Shown piece by piece: positions 6,449-9,319 of a stretch of 9,319 bases of DNA. Each line of letters begins with the position of its first letter. The first letter of the stretch is position 1. The translations under genes were made by a program, and so were the position numbers. The notes beneath the pieces were generated by a model. The model ran no database searches. It was not told the DNA's origin and saw only the letters and a program-made list of their open reading frames with translations. The stretch is from positions 1-9,319 of the forward strand of contig JAFYLV010000008.1 in NCBI GenBank assembly GCA_017556885.1. The letters are read 5' to 3'. This DNA comes from Clostridia bacterium (GTDB lineage Bacteria; Bacillota; Clostridia; Oscillospirales; QAMX01).

Positions 6449-7792
6449 ATGGCTAAACGAATCGGGCTCATCTCTTTGGGATGTGCAAAAAATCTGGTGG
6501 ATTCCGAGCAGATGCTCAGCGTGCTCGCGGATGCCGGATACGAATTTTCCGACAACCTGGACGAATGCGACGGCGTCCTGGTCAATACCTGCGGCTTTAT
6601 CGATGACGCGAAGAGCGAGGCCATCGAGAACTTCCTGGAGCTTGCCCAGCTCAAGGAAGAGGGAAAGATCCACGCCATCGTGGCGGCGGGCTGCCTTGCG
6701 GAGCGCTACCGCGAAGAACTTCGCGCAGAGATTCCGCAGATCGATGCTCTGCTTGGCTGCGGAAGCTACGACCGCGTGGCGGAGGCCTTTGATGCGGTTT
6801 TTGCCGGTGACACGGCATTTGCCCGCTTTGAGGCGCTGGATGCGCCCGTGCGGGAGACCTCCCGCATTCCCTGCACCCCGCATTACACGGCCTATGTCCG
6901 TATCGGTGAGGGCTGCGACAACCGCTGCAGCTACTGCGTGATCCCCTCCCTGCGGGGTCCCTACCGTAGCCGCAAGCCGGAGGCCGTTCTGCAGGAGTGC
7001 CGCGAACTTGCCGAGGCAGGCGCAAAGGAGCTTATCATCATCGCGCAGGATATCACGAAATACGGCACCGATCTCGACGGAGATTATCTGCTGCCGGAGC
7101 TGCTTGACGATATCTGCCGCATTGAGGGCCCGGAATGGGTCCGTCTGCATTATCTCTATCCCAACGGCGTCACCGAGAAGCTGATGGACTGCATCGAGCG
7201 GAATCCGAAGATCGTCCGCTATCTTGATATCCCCATCCAGCATATCTCCGAAAAGATCCTCTCCCGCATGAATCGCCATCACACCGGCGCGGAGACCCGT
7301 GCGCTTTTCCGGACACTGAAGGAGCGCTTCCCCGATATGGTGCTGCGCACCAGCGTGATGGTCGGCTTCCCCGGCGAGACCAAGAAGGACTTTGACGAGC
7401 TGATGGCATTCCTGCGCGAGTATAAGCTGCAGCGTGCCGGTGTCTTTGTCTTCTCTCCGCAGGAGGGAACGGAGGCGGCGAAGCTGGACGGAAAGGTCGG
7501 AAAGCGAACCGCACAGCGCCGTGCGGAGCTGGTCAGTGAGCTGCAGGCTGAGATCATGGAGGCCGAGAGCGAGAAGCTGGTGGGGAAGACCCTCACGGTG
7601 CTCTGCGAGGGCTTCGACCGCTACGCCGAGGTCTTTTACGGCCGGACCTATGCCGATTCGCCCGAGGTGGACGGAAAGGTCTTCTTCTCCGCAGAGGATA
7701 AGCCGGCTCCCGGTGACCTTTGCCGGGTATACATAGAAGAGGTCATGGACGGTGATCCCGTCGGTGTCCGCCGGGAGGAAAGTGAGGAATAA
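6449..7792 (+). CDS. rimO: Ribosomal protein S12 methylthiotransferase RimO
   Basis: RimO is a radical S-adenosylmethionine enzyme with two iron-sulfur clusters. It adds a methylthio group to the beta carbon of a conserved aspartate in ribosomal protein S12. The product has 447 residues. The N-terminal methylthiotransferase domain has Cys12, Cys48 and Cys82 for the auxiliary cluster. The radical SAM motif is C-x3-C-x2-C at Cys156, Cys160 and Cys163 in GCDNRCSYCVIPSLRGPYRSR. The C terminus (about 380-447) is a TRAM domain containing GRTYADSPEVDG, which favours RimO over the tRNA enzyme MiaB. The MAKRIGLISLGCAKN start is typical. The ribosome site is weak, with AAAGGAAAGGA (6425-6435) ending 13 nt from the ATG, longer than ideal. 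The gap to recX is 29 bp, the largest in the operon, and holds no promoter or terminator that I can see. Confidence 0.96.
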   Translation: MAKRIGLISLGCAKNLVDSEQMLSVLADAGYEFSDNLDECDGVLVNTCGFIDDAKSEAIENFLELAQLKEEGKIHAIVAAGCLAERYREELRAEIPQIDALLGCGSYDRVAEAFDAVFAGDTAFARFEALDAPVRETSRIPCTPHYTAYVRIGEGCDNRCSYCVIPSLRGPYRSRKPEAVLQECRELAEAGAKELIIIAQDITKYGTDLDGDYLLPELLDDICRIEGPEWVRLHYLYPNGVTEKLMDCIERNPKIVRYLDIPIQHISEKILSRMNRHHTGAETRALFRTLKERFPDMVLRTSVMVGFPGETKKDFDELMAFLREYKLQRAGVFVFSPQEGTEAAKLDGKVGKRTAQRRAELVSELQAEIMEAESEKLVGKTLTVLCEGFDRYAEVFYGRTYADSPEVDGKVFFSAEDKPAPGDLCRVYIEEVMDGDPVGVRREESEE

Positions 7793-7794
7793 AA

Positions 7795-8346
7795 ATGAAC
7801 CTTCCCAATATACTTACGATTTTCCGCATGGCGATGGTGCCCGTCTTTATCGTTTTGATGCTGCTGGATATGCCTCTTTTGGCGCTGATCGTTTTTGCCG
7901 TGGCCTCCATCACAGATAAGCTGGACGGCTATCTTGCCCGCAAGAACAACCAGGTCACCGTTTTCGGCAAGTTTATGGATCCCCTGGCCGACAAACTGCT
8001 GGTCATGAGCGCGTTTTTGCTTTTCCAGCATCTCGGCATGATGCACGTTGTTTTTGTCTTTATCATTCTTGCCCGGGAGTTTATCATCACCTCTCTGCGC
8101 GTGCTTGCCATCGAGGCCGGTATCGTTCTGTCTGCAGGTATATCCGGCAAGATCAAGACTGCCGTGCAGATGACCGCCCTCTGTCTGATGCTGGGTGTTG
8201 CCTGGCTGTCGGAGAGCCTCATTCCCGGCCTCCCCGCAAAGCTTATCTACGATGTCTGCTCCTGGGCGATGCTCGCCGTTACCGTCTGGTCCGGCGCGGA
8301 TTATATCTGGTCTCAGCGTGCGCTGTTTGATCCTAACAGAAAGTAA
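7795..8346 (+). CDS. pgsA: CDP-diacylglycerol-glycerol-3-phosphate 3-phosphatidyltransferase
   Basis: PgsA makes phosphatidylglycerophosphate from CDP-diacylglycerol and glycerol 3-phosphate, the committed step to phosphatidylglycerol and cardiolipin in the cytoplasmic membrane. The product has 183 residues, the normal length. The N terminus MNLPNILTIFRM is characteristic of PgsA. The CDP-alcohol phosphatidyltransferase signature is complete: Asp41-x2-Asp44-Gly45-x2-Ala48-Arg49-x8-Gly58-x3-Asp62-x3-Asp66. These aspartates bind the metals. Several hydrophobic helices follow, consistent with an integral membrane protein. The start lies 2 bp after the rimO stop, with GAGG (7784-7787) inside the last rimO codons and a 7-nt spacing. 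A related CDP-alcohol transferase with another acceptor is possible, but the N-terminal sequence and the rimO neighbour favour PgsA. Confidence 0.94.
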   Translation: MNLPNILTIFRMAMVPVFIVLMLLDMPLLALIVFAVASITDKLDGYLARKNNQVTVFGKFMDPLADKLLVMSAFLLFQHLGMMHVVFVFIILAREFIITSLRVLAIEAGIVLSAGISGKIKTAVQMTALCLMLGVAWLSESLIPGLPAKLIYDVCSWAMLAVTVWSGADYIWSQRALFDPNRK

Positions 8347-8360
8347 GAGGTAGCAAAAAA

Positions 8361-9319
8361 ATGCCGAACATTGGTGAAATCGATAAAAATCTGAAGGTGG
8401 AAACAACCCTCAAGGACGTGGACGATATTCGGTTCTATGACGTCCGTAATGCCCCTTTTGAGCTCTACGGCCTTGCCCAGAAAACGGTGGGAACCCGCTT
8501 TGCCCGAATGCCGGAGGCCTTTGCGGAGCAGGTCAGCAAGAACGTACAGGTGCTGAACCTGCATACGGCCGGCGGCCGCGTGCGTTTCTCCACCGATTCC
8601 CGGTATATTGCCCTGAAGGTCGTTTGGTCCGGCCAGAGCCGCATGAGCCACATGCCCCTGACCGGCCAGTGCGGCTTTGATATGTATATCGACGAAGGCT
8701 CCCGCAGCCGCTATCACACCACCTTTACCCCCGGCAACAACTGCGACGCGGGTTATGAGTCCGTCGTGCGCTTTGAGACCCGGGAGATGCGCTCCTTCAC
8801 CATCAACTTCCCCCTCTATAACGGTGTGGATGCCCTCTATATCGGTCTGCAGGAGGATGCGGAGGTCGCCGGCGGCACAAAATATGCCTATGACCGTCCG
8901 GTGGTCTACTACGGCTCCTCCATTACCCAGGGAGGATGCGCATCCCGTCCCGGCAACTCCTATCAGGCTATCCTTTCCCGTATGTTCAACGTGGACCATA
9001 TCAACCTTGGCTTCTCCGGCAGTGCCCGCGGCGAGATCTGCATGGCGGATTATATTGCCGAACTGGATCCGCTGGTCTTTGTTCTGGACTATGATCACAA
9101 CGCACCCAATGAGGAACACTTGGTGAAAACCCACGAGGTTTTCTTCCGCCGCTTCCGTGAGCTGCGTCCGGACACCCCTGTGATCATGGCAAGCTCTGCT
9201 ATTCCTTATTGGGAAAACCGCCGCGCCGTCGTTTTCCGCACCTACGAAAATGCCATGCGCGCAAAGGACAGAAAGGTGGCCTTTGTGGACGGACAGGCGC
9301 ATTTCACCGGCGTTTATGC
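8361..9319 (+). CDS. SGNH/GDSL hydrolase with N-terminal GxDLY-like domain, 3' end outside window
   Basis: This open frame runs to the window end without a stop, giving 319 full codons. The N-terminal half (about 1-175) is beta-rich and contains GFDMY at 105-109, matching the motif that names the GxDLY domain found before some GDSL-type lipases/esterases. The second half is an SGNH hydrolase domain. Block I is YYGSSITQGG, with Ser187 the likely nucleophile. The block II region is NLGFSGSARGE (Gly217, Gly220), and the block III region is DYDHNAPN (Asn247). The final block with the catalytic Asp and His is not reached. No signal peptide or membrane helix is visible, so a cytoplasmic enzyme, perhaps a deacetylase or esterase acting on a sugar, is likely. 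The substrate is unknown. The start at 8361 has AAGAGG (8345-8350) 10 nt upstream and lies 14 bp after pgsA, so it belongs to the same operon. Confidence 0.88.
   Translation, partial: MPNIGEIDKNLKVETTLKDVDDIRFYDVRNAPFELYGLAQKTVGTRFARMPEAFAEQVSKNVQVLNLHTAGGRVRFSTDSRYIALKVVWSGQSRMSHMPLTGQCGFDMYIDEGSRSRYHTTFTPGNNCDAGYESVVRFETREMRSFTINFPLYNGVDALYIGLQEDAEVAGGTKYAYDRPVVYYGSSITQGGCASRPGNSYQAILSRMFNVDHINLGFSGSARGEICMADYIAELDPLVFVLDYDHNAPNEEHLVKTHEVFFRRFRELRPDTPVIMASSAIPYWENRRAVVFRTYENAMRAKDRKVAFVDGQAHFTGVY

Noticed and set aside
8313..9302. A 329-codon minus-strand open frame opposite the SGNH hydrolase gene
   Set aside because: The plus-strand frame encodes clear SGNH blocks and has a ribosome site; the minus frame shows no recognisable domain.

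Overview
This window looks like a chromosome segment of a fairly GC-rich member of the Bacillota, most likely class Clostridia and perhaps order Oscillospirales. That placement is inferred from the protein sequences (RpoA, L17, RecA, RimO and the DUF4330 protein read as clostridial), the strong AAGGAGG-type ribosome binding sites and the gene order. It has not been tested by any search. All recognisable genes lie on the plus strand and are tightly packed. I see no tRNA, rRNA, CRISPR array, insertion sequence or phage gene.

Region 1 (1-2394) is the distal part of the ribosomal alpha operon: the 3' end of rpsK (S11), then rpsD (S4), rpoA (RNA polymerase alpha) and rplQ (L17). It is closed by a textbook intrinsic terminator with a 12-bp perfect stem, a GAGA loop and a T-run. 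The ECF transporter and truA genes that often follow rplQ in Bacillota are absent here.

Region 2 (2395-2545) is a short AT-richer intergenic stretch. It holds a good sigma-A-type promoter (TTGAAG, 17 bp, TACAAT). A perfect 14-bp palindrome overlaps its -10 element, and a degenerate LexA-box-like sequence lies at the expected transcription start.

Region 3 (2546-9319) is a probable single operon of seven genes, with overlaps or gaps of at most 29 bp. The first two genes encode envelope proteins: a DUF4330 membrane-anchored protein and a Wzy/WaaL-type (O-antigen ligase family) polytopic membrane protein with an unusual N-terminal repeat region. They are followed by recA and recX (recombinase and its modulator), rimO (ribosomal protein S12 methylthiotransferase), pgsA (phosphatidylglycerophosphate synthase) and the start of a two-domain SGNH/GDSL hydrolase cut by the window end. 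recA, rimO and pgsA are commonly clustered in Bacillota. The order here is rearranged, cinA and rny are missing from it, and recA appears to depend on a promoter shared with the two envelope genes.

Most of the window is housekeeping, and I do not see a clear new defence or mobile system. The least explained parts are the DUF4330-polymerase pair transcribed into recA, the S-L-x-x-R-L repeats at the N terminus of the polymerase-like protein, and the operator-like sequences in the 2464-2496 region.
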